In this document: positions 46,031 to 58,092 of the stretch, one piece after another
Layout of the letters: every line of letters begins with the position of its first letter
Position numbering within the stretch: position 1 is the stretch's first letter
Source: Desarmillaria ectypa
Taxonomy: Eukaryota > Basidiomycota > Agaricomycetes > Agaricales > Physalacriaceae
DNA: 64,000 nt
NCBI GenBank assembly: GCA_030407005.1
Contig: JAUDYN010000002.1
Span: 2,356,001 to 2,420,000 of the forward strand
Direction: 5' to 3'
Translations under genes and position numbers: made by a program
The notes under the pieces: generated by a model
What the model was told of the DNA's origin: nothing
Seen by the model: the letters and a program-made list of their open reading frames with translations, nothing else
Database searches by the model: none

Positions 46031-46607
46031 TGTGTAGGATATACCTCAAACAGGGGTAAGTGTTATCTTCCCTTTCCCGATGCAATTCAATCATGTCTTC
46101 TCTAGTCAAGTCTTATCAACTATTACCCTTGGCTATAGTTGGTTCACGAACGCCGCGACGTCCGCATACTCACATGAAACACTTACACAAATAGAAGTGT
46201 TCCACAAACGAGAGCGTGTCCACTGTCGCCCTGTGTCGCCGAACTGGCCGAATCGTCGAGTAGCGAGGACGCTGCTTTCTAGAGCTTTTCCTAATGGGTG
46301 CATGACCTCTGTCACTTTGGCAAAGATACGGACCAGAAATTGTCCTTTCTCATTATCATATTCCAGTGCTTTTGGTTAACTTGCCAAATTGTTTTTGTGA
46401 AGGATAGGGCAAGGCCTAGGAAGACGTGCCCGCAAAGTTCGGGATTTCAATTGCTGCACCTACTTACCTGCCAAAGCCACGGAATCACCTGGATATGAGT
46501 TTCAAGCTGACCCTCTGTCGCGTGTGACTAACTCTCGCAGAGTACGTGCAGGCTCTCGGAGATATCAGTGCATAAAGTCGTAATGCAGCAACATTCTTGA
46601 ATGACCT
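46031..46607. other. Intergenic region between convergent genes
   Basis: 577 bp separating convergent 3' ends. Short frames on both strands look like noise. Confidence 0.45.
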
Positions 46608-47925
46608 TCACATTTCACCTTCTTCACAGCCACCATCCACGTCCCTTGATGCTGTCTGAACGTGATGCCGTTTGTCCCGTTCCCACTGCTCTTTCCATTT
46701 AGCACCTAGTACGTTTGGATATACGGTCGGGCTTCTGATAGACCGTAACCGGTCCTCAAACCGTAATATCTTCTCCATGTCACCTTGCAAATCAAAGTGA
46801 TAATTCTATACATTATTCAAGACCGAAAAGGCAAAACCGACATAGGACAAAAACTCACTACGTCTAGTTCACGTTTCGCCCTAGCTTCCTCCCTCAGTTT
46901 ATTCAGCTCTTTCCGTCTTTCAGTATCGCGATTTGAGGCAGTGCGCGGCGTGTTAGCGGTTGGCTAGAGACAGATTACGACAATGCCTGGTTGCGGTACT
47001 GACACTCACCTTGAAAAGGGAAGAATATACTGAACTATTGCTCAAATCCAAGTCACCCCCGCTCACGAGTGGTGGCTTTCTAGAAGCCGGTGTGAGAGTA
47101 TTAGTCAAAGAAAATTCGTCCTTGGGGGCTGTCGGTGCTGCAGACAGTGACTTGGCCACTGACGGAGTGGAAGGCCCGGCAGCTCCAAGTTCCCTGTTCT
47201 TCTTGATCGTAGGAAGCTTCTTCTTCGGCGCCTGCGTAGGATAATCATCCTTCATGAGCTGAGGGGTGACGTTATCACCCCCGCCAGGCGCATCGCCTGT
47301 GCCTTGGACCTTGGACCGTTTCGAGGAAGGAGGTTGAGCAGCGGAGGGTACCAGTTTCGAGATAGTTTTTCGCTCGTCCTTCATCTTGATGTCTTTCACC
47401 TCTGACTTTGCTTTCGTCTTGTCTTTGCCCTTCCCAGCCACTTTTATGCCCTTCGTCTTCCCCTTCTTACTCCCTTTCATGGGCGCATCCTCGTCATCGT
47501 CAATGAACTCTTCGTCGTCATCAAAACCATCTGGGATGGCAGAATTAGCTTTGAGGAGCTCATCATCATCATCCTCGATGTTGACATCGTAGTCATCGTC
47601 CTCGTCGACGAACCGGGCACTAGGTTTCCTTTTCCTGGATTTCTTCGTCGCAGCTGCATCTGACCGGCCGACGTTAGGCGAAGACTCTAGAGAGTGTTGG
47701 CGCAAGTGATGGTCTGTGGCAGTATCCGGTTCAGCGCTGTGTATACGGGCCCTCTTGGGAGAGTGAGGATACTCCCGAGCACCATCATCCGATTCGTTGT
47801 TGTCGTCAGAGAAAGCTACATTCGCTCGTTTGGTGCTTCTGCGCTTTGCCTTGGGCTGTGATAGCTACGAGAATATAGTGAAAAAAAAAGGCAACGGGTT
47901 CTAGAAATCGCACCTCCGCAGACAT
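46608..47925 (-). CDS. Highly charged nuclear-type hypothetical protein
   Basis: Four exons are implied: ATG 47925 (MSAE), then after a GTGCGA intron LSQPKAKRRSTKR and the long exon to SLFK at about 47014, then PTANTPRTASNRDTERR to about 46858, then NYHFDLQGDMEKILRFEDRL to TGA 46608-46610. The product has about 350 residues. The middle alternates acidic runs (DEDDDYDVNIEDDDDEL; DDDEEFIDDDED) with basic runs (KKGKTKGIK; KDKTKAK), typical of chromatin or nucleolar proteins. Only the last 60 residues look folded, helical with Trp (LGAKWKEQWERDKRHH). I do not recognise the family. The next gene, PNGase A-like, ends 125 bp upstream on the same strand. Confidence 0.7.
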
Positions 47926-48050
47926 GATAGCTTTCGTGAAGTTGAAACACGGGGTTGACTTGTTGACCGGATCCGGGCCGAGAACGCCGAATAATAATAA
48001 TAAAAATTCATTCACCCCATACATAAATAAGTATGAGCTACTATTTCTCT

Positions 48051-50466
48051 TCATGCACTATTCCCCGGCAAGCGCGCCGGAGCAAACATTCTATCATTAG
48101 TTTGATACGCCTGCGCTACGGCCGCTGGAGTGTTAGCAGGTGCAAGACTACCACTTTGTTCGTCAAAAGTGATATTATTGAGTACCGCATTAATGATTCT
48201 CTGATACGTGTTCCCGGCAGTGTCCCTATAGGTAAAGGTATTGTTGCTTGTTCCATTTCCAGTATTGCCGGTCGAAGCTGTTTGGAAAAAGCCAGCTGCG
48301 GCACAGAGAGGCATGAGTTATAATCACAGAAAGGGCATTGAGGACGTACTAGTTATCTGATGATTGTGAATCGTGGCCCCCAACACCAGAGGGCTTGCTT
48401 GTACTGTCCGATCGTATGAGTGATCGACCTCAGAGGTCCCTAGGGGTGCGTGCATGTCAGTAAAATGACGAAGGGATGTCTGTCAATACCTACAGTTGGT
48501 AAATGAAGACGTCAGAAAAGTGATATTGAGCTCAAGAGGCTGTTCCGTGACATAAGTACAGATATCGCGGGAAATGTGTTGTCTTTGCATACATAAGAGA
48601 ATGAATCGGTAACAACAGAAACACCGTTGTGGGTGGAACGTATGTCTCCCGTAGCTGTTTGTTTGGTAGACTATGACCGTCAAAATTTCGAGTGGAGTGA
48701 GCAACACATTTAAAAACCAATGATCACAAGCCCACCTGAGTTAAAGCTTCGTTTGTGTAACTTTGGAGGTTCGAATAACTCAGATCCTGTGTCCAAACAA
48801 CACGTGTAGCTTTGCCGCTCCCGCTTATAACATCGGCCTCGATATGTACACTCCGCGTGGCCTGAACCGTGATTTCGACGTCGAATTCTGACTCGGACAC
48901 ATGTCCCCTAGCAGATGTTGCTGCGAAAGGCTCGACAGCATATTTCGTAATGTTGCCAGTGGTTTGCTTCGATGAGGAATCCGTAATGACCTGCAGCAGT
49001 CCCGAAATAAACCAATTCTGGTTCGTCGCATGGTCTGCTTCCGCAGACGGAACGTCGATGGTAAAGTTGTGAGGATTACTGTTCAGAATGAATTTCTTGT
49101 TTTACTACAGCATAGGATAGACCTACCCATCTGAGAGCAAAGGGGCAAATGGAGTCACATCAAGGAAATAAGTGGGAAGGTCCAAGGCGCCATATGCAGT
49201 GATTGGTCTAAGGACTCACTCTAAGGCAAAATAGCTTGGAGAGTAGACCCACTCACCTCCAGAACGACGGTATGATGCCACCAGTAAAGATGACAGGATA
49301 CGGGAATACGACGCCGGCTACCTGGCCATCGATAAGTAACCGAACTTCACGGAAAGGACCTTGGCCAAATGTAGTGCCATCCGGAAGACTGGAGATAAAA
49401 TCGTTGGCGGCATTGGTGTACTGCGTATGGATCAGATAGTTGACAGCTAGGCGAATTACATAAAGTCATCACCCAGAATTCCTCTTGGGCATTACCGGAC
49501 GCGAAGAGCTCCGCGTATATCTCCACGGTATTGGTGGGAAGAGTGACGTTTAACTATTCTAACCATTATAGGGAATTCGTGAATACCATCTAAGCGGCGC
49601 ACCGAGAAGCCAGGTGGTACTGAAGCGTCATTCCCAGTGTCGTTAGCTAGGGTAGAGAGAGGTACGATCAAGTCAGCTTTGTCGGCCGGGGGATGCTGAT
49701 TAGAGGAGGCATAATATGTCGCGTGGACCACAGCTAATTAACAAGCGCGTCAACATCAAATAACCCACCCAGGTGGATTAAGCTAACTTACATGAATATA
49801 TACCATCCAAACCTTGCTGAATGAGATTATCTAACTGGAAGATGAAAGTGCCTGTCGTCTCGAATAGCGGCATGTACTGCGAAACATCTTTGATATAAGT
49901 CCAAATGATTCCGTCGCCTCGAGTAGGTTCTGGCGTAGACGTCCTCCAGACTATTTGGAAACCAACTGTCAGTCATGCAAGCGCCACATCAGATTGCTCC
50001 TCACTTTCGACGTTTTGGAACGTAAAAATGCCAAGCCGGTCGAACTGAGTTCCATTGGAAGTTACCGTCAGATTCAGGGTTATAGCCGACCAAGACCCAA
50101 CGGGTCCACAGTCCGTGGGTGGCCTGTGTCCTTCATCAGCAACTGAGCTGGCACATCATCCAACAAAGCACTGACACTAGCTCCACAATTTCAGAGCTTG
50201 AAGTTGCTGTCGTCAACTCAACTATCCCATGCATACATATGGTTGTAAAGATACTAACTGGCCAAAAGAAAACGCAAAATCGCGTCTGAATATGCCACAT
50301 GTAAGACTGGTCTGAAAGATAACAAACAACTGACTTACTGAAGCACTTGAACTGTACATTGCTTCGCATTAGAGGGTACAATGACCGGCTGAGCAACCTG
50401 TAAATCCACAAGAACGGCAGCGTGAGCGACCGCTGTCAGGGATACGAGAAGCAACGAGAAGATCAT
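48051..50466 (-). CDS. Secreted PNGase A-like glycoamidase
   Basis: A multi-exon gene from ATG 50466 to TGA 48051-48053. The first 17 residues are a signal peptide (MIFSLLLVSLTAVAHA). The strongest family marks lie at 49440-49250: NTVEIYAELFASG, NYLIHTQYTNAANDF and GPFREVRLLIDGQVAGVVFPYPVIFTGGIIPSFWR, which match the PNGase A (peptide-N4-asparagine amidase A) family known from almond and fungi. These acid enzymes cut N-glycans from glycopeptides, giving Asp at the linkage. The C-terminal domain carries SYDRTVQASPLVLGATIHNHQ and several N-glycosylation sites (NNTF, NGTSNN). It is probably secreted or vacuolar. About ten introns are present and not every border was fixed. No broken motif was noticed. 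Confidence 0.8.
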
Positions 50467-50838
50467 GGTGGACGCTCTGAGAGAACACCTAAAGAGATCA
50501 TAGCCCATTTGAAAACCTTCTCAGGGCCGTGTTCTACCGTCAGAAATATACGGAATATGTTGGCGTAAATGGATGAAGAAGGCCTCTGGTCCATGCGGTA
50601 TGAGAACGACCTAAGATCAGCCGGGAGATAAAGAATTTCACATGCTACCAATGATACCGCAGGCATTGTCGCGTAAGCATGAACAAAATTATTGCACAAA
50701 AAGGCTGGTATTAATCCGAAACAAAAACATCAGTCCTCGCGGGTAACCCAATAAATAAGTAGTCGATTCACTAAGATTCTATCAATAACCATGTGGTATC
50801 AAGTATAATAATCGTACCGTCCCCAGGGTGAGTGATGT
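50467..50838. promoter_or_regulatory. PNGase A promoter region
   Basis: 372 bp upstream of the PNGase A-like start and downstream of the SNA3-like stop. AT-rich in part; no clear named motif. Confidence 0.4.
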
Positions 50839-51831
50839 TCAAAACTCATGATTGAATACATCGTCTGTTGTTTTCTTTTTCTGCCCGGGGTCCTCTATCT
50901 CTGTTCCCCTCTCACTGTACAAACCACCTTCTGCGTCCTCAGGAAACTCGGTAGAGCCATCTTGCGAATGCATGCTACCTTCAGGAGCGGTAGACGGTTT
51001 CCCCTTCTTTTTCTTAGATTTCTTTCGTTGTCGTTCCTCCGATACAGAATAGGCATCCTCTGTCCTCGCCCACCGATCCTTCTTCTCTTTCTTCTTCTTG
51101 CTTCGTTTCGAGGAGTTTGTGGTGACAGCGGTGTCCTCGAAGTTGGCAGGATAGTGCCATCGCCCACTGGAGGCTGTGCTCGAGTTGGCACCTTGTCCGG
51201 CACCATAATAGTTCTCGTCCTCTGGTCGCCACAAATCTCCATTGGCTTGCCTTTGCCCTTCCGAAGGTAGGTCTATACTTGATCCCGCCTCCTGGCCCTC
51301 CTCGTAGGGCTGCCCCTCTAAGGTTGACTCTGGCAGACGATCATTGTAACGAGCTGCCCACTGGGACTTACGCTCCTTACGACGGATCTCGGAGGTATCC
51401 ACAAGACCGTACCGTTGAGCCCATTTTGGTGTCCGACGGTGGTTCTTATTATTTCTGATGTTCTGTGACGGTAGTGAGACCAAATAGTTGAACGAGATGC
51501 AAGAAACCAACTTGTATGTAAAAGTTGTGGCCATGACCTAGTCGCGATTACAACTATTGTTACTCAACAGCGGTGGATGAAATACCTGGAATATATCCGC
51601 AGATGGTCAACAGCAAATTCAGCCAAAAGTCTCCTCCAAACCCAAATCTCGCTGCAACGGCTGTGATAGAGAATAACGTCAGGCTATGCGACGAGTCACA
51701 AACAATCTTAACGACGGACCTAATGGTGGAAATAGTGTTCCCATGATAAAGAGTAATACAGCATAACCATGATGTCGTTTCGGTTTCAGGTCTTCTCTGG
51801 TGTTCGGGACGTAGGCCTGGATTCCGGACAT
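50839..51831 (-). CDS. Pmp3/UPF0057 membrane protein with long charged tail, SNA3-like
   Basis: Four exons, 51831-51720, 51660-51586, 51537-51512 and 51462-50839, total 837 nt (278 residues), all in frame. The N-terminal 80 residues form the two-helix Pmp3 fold: VLLFIMGTLFPPLAVAARFG, then GGDFWLNLLLTICGYIPGHGHNFYI. Small Pmp3 proteins are about 55 residues; here a hydrophilic tail of about 200 residues follows, with WAQRYGLVD and WAARYND repeats, Tyr/Asn/Ser-rich stretches and several Lys clusters (KRSKKKKEKKDRW, KKSKKKKGK). Yeast Sna3 and Sna4 also have a Pmp3 core with a cytosolic tail and travel through multivesicular bodies to the vacuole; that role is inferred here. The third exon is only 26 nt. 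The start lies 288 bp from the divergent zinc-finger gene, with a GTGGT-repeat leader. Confidence 0.85.
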
Positions 51832-52119
51832 AGTGGTGGTAGTGGTGGTGGAAGATGCGAGTGACGATTTGAGGTAAAATGAAATTCAGGGGCAGCTGCG
51901 AGCACGTGGCATTGCGTATTCGGAACCCAGATTCTTCCTTCAACCATAGGCCAACCAGGTCCAAGACTCTGCCCTTATCCACCATCACACTATCACGTTC
52001 GTTGGTCCGCGACATTCCAAAGGTATCTTGTAGGTGAAAGGCCTTCATTGTTTGTTTTTCTTTGCTGACCGGTCATCTCTCTTCTCAGACTTGATATCAC
52101 AGCCGCGATTTGAGCTAGG

Positions 52120-54078
52120 ATGGACCACGAGGAACCTGCACTTGACTTATCCGATGTCGTTCACGACCATACTATCGACGATGACGACGTCACGACAAAT
52201 TCTGACAACAATAACCAGACCCAAGACAGCACGCCAAATGCCATCCTGTCGCCTCTGCAGAAGTCCAGTAGCCACCTACCTTCTATTTCTACCTCTGAAC
52301 CCTTCTCCGTTGAGATACTCGAGCGTGAAATTGCCACCTTGCTCAACCAGAATGCTTCCGCCGCATCTGCGGCTTTGCTCAGTGCCGCCGCTCAGCAACA
52401 TCAAGCCAACCTGGGACAATCTCGAAATGGGGAAGGTGACGGTGGGAATGACAATCTCACTAGCTTGGCTAGCATAGATCTTAGCGGATTAGCTGCCGTT
52501 CTAAACGCAGCACACGCTCAGGCCGCGGAGAATGAACGTGCGGCTCAGGAACTGGCTGCGAAAGATCCAGAATTCGCTCGACAGCGAGCTGCTGCATTGG
52601 CTGAGAAGGGACAGAAGAACACACGAACAGCACCTGCCTTTCATTCGCTGACTGCCGGGGAGTCCTCCGAGAGTCCTCACAAATCCACCGGACGAGGGGA
52701 ACGCGGCAGCCAACCACCAGACACCGACTATCTCTATTCAGATAGTCATAGCGACAGTGACGCTGACGGGCCTAGCCACTCTATCCCTCCTTCTCGACCT
52801 GACAACGATCCACCGACTTCTTTATCTGGCGAATTTACTGACATAAATGATATACTGACGCAGCTATCGGGTCAATACGACCCAGAACTCGAACATCGCA
52901 ATGCTCACGGCCCGTCTTCGCCTGACTCTTCGCCTGTCGTCTCACATGCCCGACCTACAACGGATTCTCAGCCTCACCCTCCGACTCCCCCACCCGTTCT
53001 AACGCAGGTGAATCGAACCGTCGTCTCGCAACCTGTTGCATCCACCTCTGCTGTTGCATTATCTAATGGCAGCAACAAGAAGGGCAAGAAGACTGAAAAG
53101 GAGAAGGGGCCCAATCACATGTATCCTTGCGACCATGAAAACTGCAACAAGTCTTTCACACGACGTAGCGACCTTGCTAGGCATACACGGATACATACTG
53201 GTGAACGGCCATTCGTTTGCGACTATACCAACTGTGGCAAAACATTCATTCAGGCATGTGGTCCTGATCTGTTCTGCTGTCGTGTTGTGCTGATAAGTTG
53301 GGACATTCTGACAGCGTTCAGCTTTACATGTCCATTCTCGGGTGCACACTGGAGAAAAACCGCACTGCTGTGAATATCCTGCATGCGGCAAAACCTTTAG
53401 TGACTCGAGTAGTTTAGCCCGCCATCGGAGAACTCATACTGGCAAGCGCCCGTACAAATGCGAAGATCCCAACTGCGAGAAAACATTTACACGACGAACT
53501 ACTCTAAACCAGCACATGCGTACTCATGATCCAAATTGGACGCCAGATCCTAACGTGTACGTACACCTCTAACATGATGGAGCCGTTCCTAGACTAATAC
53601 ATGATCCTGTTGCAGAAAGTACAATTTCAAGTCGAAGAGGCGAAGGGTAGAAGACAGCAGTGACGACGATCAAGCACTCGCAGAATCAGTACGCACGATA
53701 TCTGCCCTGTTTCATGCAGGTGGTGCCGCTTTGGCTGCTCCTCCGCCACAGACAGGACCCGAAGAGGCGCTGGAAGTACGGGTCGCAAGCATCAGTGCTG
53801 AAATAGCGGCCGCCATTGCGCAAGCTCAGTCTCGTGGATATGAGGAAGAGGAAGAAGAGGAAGACGAGCTGGAAGATGATTCTGGTGATGAACTAGAACG
53901 GCGCGATACAATCGGACCCAACACGAGTGGGATCAGGGGATTGGGCGATGGGGAAGACCGGGCCGTATTGGAGGACAGTACAGATAGGGAAGACGATGAC
54001 AGCGACGCGTTCCCGGCACCTCTGCGGACGCGACGGGGCAAAGATACTGTCGCGACGGGAGAGAAGAGGAAAAGGTAG
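52120..54078 (+). CDS. C2H2 zinc-finger transcription factor (four fingers)
   Basis: Three exons, 52120-53253, 53315-53556 and 53616-54078, total 1,839 nt (612 residues). The N-terminal half is acidic, Ser/Pro-rich and Ala-rich, probably for activation. Residues about 330-460 hold four tandem C-x4-C-x12-H-x3-H fingers: [39 protein letters not shown] and [13 protein letters not shown], joined by TGE/KRPY-type linkers as in Kruppel-like DNA-binding proteins. The C-terminus has KSKRRRVED (nuclear signal) and long Glu/Asp runs. The intron inside finger 2 begins with GC (CAG|GCATGT), and only this join restores the finger; no GT donor keeps the frame. Target genes are unknown. I cannot name an orthologue. 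Confidence 0.85.
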
Positions 54079-54220
54079 TAAGGTGATGATATAGGCATGC
54101 ATATGGAACCCATTATTACTGTGACAGATCTATGTAGTATATAGTAATTGTAATGGAATGATCAGGAGCAGCAGGAGCCGTCTTGGCTAGAGACGGAGTG
54201 TCGGTTCCGGTTAGCTCCGT

Positions 54221-54271
54221 GTGGGGAAGGCACGTGATAGCAATAGATTTGTCCCCCCTCGGCCTATTTAA
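54221..54271 (+). promoter_or_regulatory. FBP1 promoter elements (GTGGGG, CACGTG, TATA-like)
   Basis: GTGGGG at 54221-54226 fits the core recognised by Mig1/CreA-type glucose repressors, CACGTG lies at 54231-54236, and TATTTAA at 54265-54271 is placed about 110 bp before the FBP1 start. A glucose-repressed gluconeogenic gene is expected to carry such sites; binding is inferred. Confidence 0.4.
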
Positions 54272-54377
54272 AGCAACTTAACAGGGAACGGATAATCTAC
54301 GTCCCACCATTGCCCGATTCTATCCGCACGTATATTAACGACTGCATCGTACCGCCTCTGCATTCTCTGTCGCCGCC

Positions 54378-55708
54378 ATGTCCAACGAGGAGCCCCCTAG
54401 CACTGATCTCATTACCCTCACCCGGTATGTCTTCCATGTCTCCTTGCTCAACGTCGCTCACGCTATTGGCAGCCATGTCCTCAACGACCAGATGCGCCTA
54501 GGGCCAGCAGCGACCGGCGACCTTACTTTATTACTGACCGCCATCCAGGTCACCTCGAAATTCATTGCTACCAATGTTCGGAAGGCCCGACTCATTAACC
54601 TGTACGTCGCTCCCGTTTGTCTTATTTCATCTCTCACGAGTGCATTTAGGGTCGGTCTTGCAGGAGAAACCAACATTCAAGGCGAGGATCAGAAGAAGCT
54701 TGATGTCCTCTCCAATGATATCATGGTCAATGCTCTCCGAGCTTCCGGCAAGACCGCCGTTCTGGTGTCGGAGGAGCTAGAAGATGCCATCATCATCGAG
54801 GAAAAGAACCGTGGCAGATACTGTGTCGTATTTGACCCCCTTGACGGTAGCAGCAACATTGATGCTGGTGTTAATATTGGAACTATCTTCGGGATATACA
54901 AGGTGGTACGTATTACTGCCTTTGTCTCCTAGGGTACTACTGACCCATGATGATAGAGAACAGAGGGCTCTGCTAGTATTCAGGATGTCCTGAGACCGGG
55001 CAGTGAAATGGTTGCGGCGGGCTATACCATGTATGTCGTGTGCTCCCCGGTAATGTGTCTCTCATACCGTTCCTTAGGTACGGATCATCTGCCAATCTCG
55101 TTTTGTCGACTGGACAGGGCGTCAACGGATATACGCTGGATGCCTCCCTGGGAGAATTCATTCTCACCCACCCTGACGTGCGCCGCGTTCAATTACATTT
55201 CATCTTGATATTCACCCGTGAAATTATAGATACAGATCCCCCATCGCGGGAAGATTTACTCCTTCAACGAAGGGAACACCATGTATTTCCATCCTCCTGT
55301 CAATGCCTACCTGAAATCGATTAAATATCCCGCACCCCCTAAAGCCCCGTATAGTGCTCGGTACATCGGTTCTATGGTTGCTGATGTTCACCGCACCCTC
55401 TTATACGGTGGTATTTTTGGATACCCTGACGATAAGAAGAGCAAGAGTGGTAAACTCAGGTTACTTTATGAGGCATTCCCCATGGCCTTTTTGACTGAGC
55501 AGGTATGTAGTGTAACATTTAAGTCATCCTTTGTTTGCGTTTATCCTGTTTGTTCAAGGCCGGAGGTATCGCTACAACGGGAACTCAGCGTATCCTTGAT
55601 GTTGTGCCTACTGGGATCCACCAGCGATGCTCAGTTTTCCTGGGAAGCAGGGACGATGTTCAGGACTTGATGAAGTTCTATCAAGATCCATCGTTAACCG
55701 AATCATAG
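54378..55708 (+). CDS. FBP1: Fructose-1,6-bisphosphatase
   Basis: Seven exons: 54378-54424, 54473-54601, 54650-54905, 54957-55030, 55078-55177, 55230-55502 and 55559-55708, giving about 340 residues, the normal length. Family marks are [20 protein letters not shown] near the N-terminus, [30 protein letters not shown], the metal and catalytic site [73 protein letters not shown] and the closing AGGIATTG. It removes the 1-phosphate of fructose-1,6-bisphosphate, the committed step of gluconeogenesis in the cytosol. The 48-nt intron 54425-54472 is stop-free and in frame and must be removed to restore the LTRHVL segment. No change at catalytic residues was noticed. Confidence 0.93.
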
Positions 55709-55775
55709 ATATAATAGGAGAGGTAACAGCATGTCATCATATTCGTGTAGCATTACTGGGAAGATAAATTCTAAG

Positions 55776-55984
55776 GTTGCGCTGGTGCGAAACGCCAAAG
55801 TTTCGGACTCTACAGCTACTTCGTTCCCATGATCTTCGACGGATGTTATGATGAGATGAAACCGGTCGAATTGATATACACCAGTCGTGTGTACAAAGAA
55901 GATACAGAAGCGCGCCCGGGTCATTATGGCGCGATTGGATTCGACGGCGTACCGTACAGACCCCGACCAACGTTCTATGAGTGA
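55776..55984 (+). other. Protein-like open stretch 3' of FBP1
   Basis: A plus-strand frame without stop from just after a TAA at about 55772 to TGA at 55982-55984 reads a balanced, protein-like sequence (about 68 codons, including YFVPMIFDGCYDEMKP and EARPGHYGAIGFDG). It has no ATG that could serve as a start and no clear splice partner. It may be an orphan exon, a gene fragment or chance. Confidence 0.3.
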
Positions 55985-56087
55985 TGACGAACAGCTCGCG
56001 TGCTACGCATGCTTCACGATTGCAGATATAACGAATTGCTAAGCAAGGCCGAATCATTTAGGGAACTTGACTCGGAACGACCATCAT

Positions 56088-57532
56088 TTAAGAAAGTATC
56101 CCCTCTACAAATTTCTCACTCGTCTGCCACAACTCCCTCGCCACCTCCGGGTCACAAGCCGTCTTTGAAGCTTCGCCGAGCTGTGCCACAGGTTCCAAAT
56201 ACCCTCCCTTATATCGCGGATCAGCATCAACTTTCGGCGAAGCAGCAGCGAATACGGAGGTGTATGCACCAATGTCGGGGTGCATGAACAGCATGCGCAT
56301 CAGAAACTCTGTTACGCGTGGAAAGGGCGATACGTAGGAAAAGGTATTAACATTCCCAGGATGCAAAGACATCACAGTGATGTTGGCGCCATCAGCTTCA
56401 AGGCGTCGCTGAAGTTCCTTGGCGAAGAGGACATTAGAGAGTTTTCCTGCACCTGCAGTACGTGCTGCACTCGAAATTCAGCTCATTCAGCAAGAGAAAA
56501 AAGTGCCTACAGTATCGACCATAGTAGGGGGCGGGATGATCCAGGTATTCGTGATTGAGATCTTCGATACTCCTAAACCTGGTAGTCTCTGGCGCGTACA
56601 AATGGCCACCGGAAGAAAGCTGTTGTAAGTTAAAATGAGCGGTCCAAGTGGATTGGAGCAAGAGAAGATAAATACGAACGACAACAATTCGGCCACTGGA
56701 CGTGTTTCCTTCAGCTGTAGCTTTCATAACCGGAAGAAGGCCTGTCGTGAATATAAAATGACCGATATGACTTTTGGGGAAAGTAAGTAAGATAAAGTAG
56801 AGCGAACTCCAGGCGCAAAAGACACACTTTGTGAGCATATGGTCGGCGACGCCTATGATACCAACTCAGTAAGATTATACTGCAGGAATGGGTAATGACA
56901 CACACACCATAGTGGTATTCGACTGGATCTTGAATCAAACTGAGCGGGGTCCTGAATTGTTTGAAATAGCATCGAACGGACATAGAATACACACAGGGCG
57001 GCATTGTTAACTGCACTGCTGTTAGAAGACAACGACCTAGAGGACGATAGACCTACCGAGGATATCCAGGCGATTCTCCAGAGCTAAGAAGACCTTTGCT
57101 GCCTCTGAAGCACTGTGTGGATCCAGCAAGTCTAGGTGAAGATATTCCACTTTTCCCGTTATGCCCTCAGCCTTGAGGCGCTCTATAGCGTCGGCCACCT
57201 TGGTAGAATTTCGCCCAGCAATGTAGACCTTTGATCCACGACGCGCCTATACGCTTTCTTAGCAGGCTGTAGCTCGAGATAGACAGAAAGGCATACCAGG
57301 TGCTTCACGGTGCTGAACCCAATTCCTGTGCTGGACGGCCACCCGAGGTCAGTTTTGAGAATTTCATAGACTTGCTTTGTACGCACTTTCCGCCCGTTAC
57401 AATTGCAACCTTGCCGCCCAAGTCTGGCAGATCCTTCGAGGGATCAAATGTAGTACGACGATACCTATCCCACTTGAAGACTGCGAGTAGGAAATACACC
57501 ATCCCTGCGAAATTCTTTAACTTGTCGAACAT
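56088..57532 (-). CDS. Short-chain dehydrogenase/reductase, membrane-anchored
   Basis: A multi-exon gene from ATG 57532 to TAA 56088-56090, about 330 residues. An N-terminal hydrophobic segment (MVYFLLAVF) is followed by the NAD(P)-binding motif VAIVTGGNTGIGFSTVKHL, restored only by removing an intron after GGN (donor at 57386). Next come the sheet YIAGRNSTK, DLLDPHS, the NNAA motif, MLTNHIGHFIFTTGLLPVM, RIVVV, and the catalytic Y-x3-K (YCAGKLSN), where an intron splits Tyr-Cys. The closing substrate region is TVMSLHPGNVNT. The sequence resembles the retinol-dehydrogenase/WWOX-type SDRs of fungi, but the substrate is unknown. No residue of the catalytic set is missing. Confidence 0.8.
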
Positions 57533-58092
57533 GATGGGCGTGAAGAGAGAATGCTGATTCGACAAATCTTTTCATGACGATCAATGTACGTCTCGATTCA
57601 TCCAGCCATCGCCTCTTTCCCTCGAGTACAGGAATCCAACGTGGAGAATCATACATATGTCGGCCAGTGAACTAACGGGTACCAGAGTCAATTATTGCAA
57701 TCCCCGAAACACTCTCTGCCTGCATACGGCTTCCCAAAGCGCTGACAACGCAGTCATACTTAAGCGCCCAAGGAACAGATGAAGAAGTGAATGACCACGG
57801 CAAACGCCGACGAGTGCTTAAATGCATAACGATTACACTCTTCGTCTACATACCACATAAACTCTATCCCTTCCGCAAACTAGATATCGTATCTACGTCT
57901 ATGTGCAATCCTAGATCTAATACCACGGACACAATAATATAAGTGCTCTTCATCTCTATGTTGAATAGAGTGATCTGTGTTGAGACAACTTTACGCCTCT
58001 ATGCTACCTGATGAAGATACACATAGACCTGCTACTTGTTGAGAGCAGCTCATGCAAGCGGCCTTCCCGTCGGCCATAGAGACCCAGCGAGA
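57533..58092. other. SDR promoter and C1-THF synthase 3' flank
   Basis: 560 bp with no gene seen. It should hold the SDR promoter and the 3' untranslated region is on the other side. Confidence 0.45.

Noticed and set aside
47386..47592. Ser-rich plus-strand frame
   Set aside because: It is the complement of the acidic runs of the charged nuclear protein on the minus strand.
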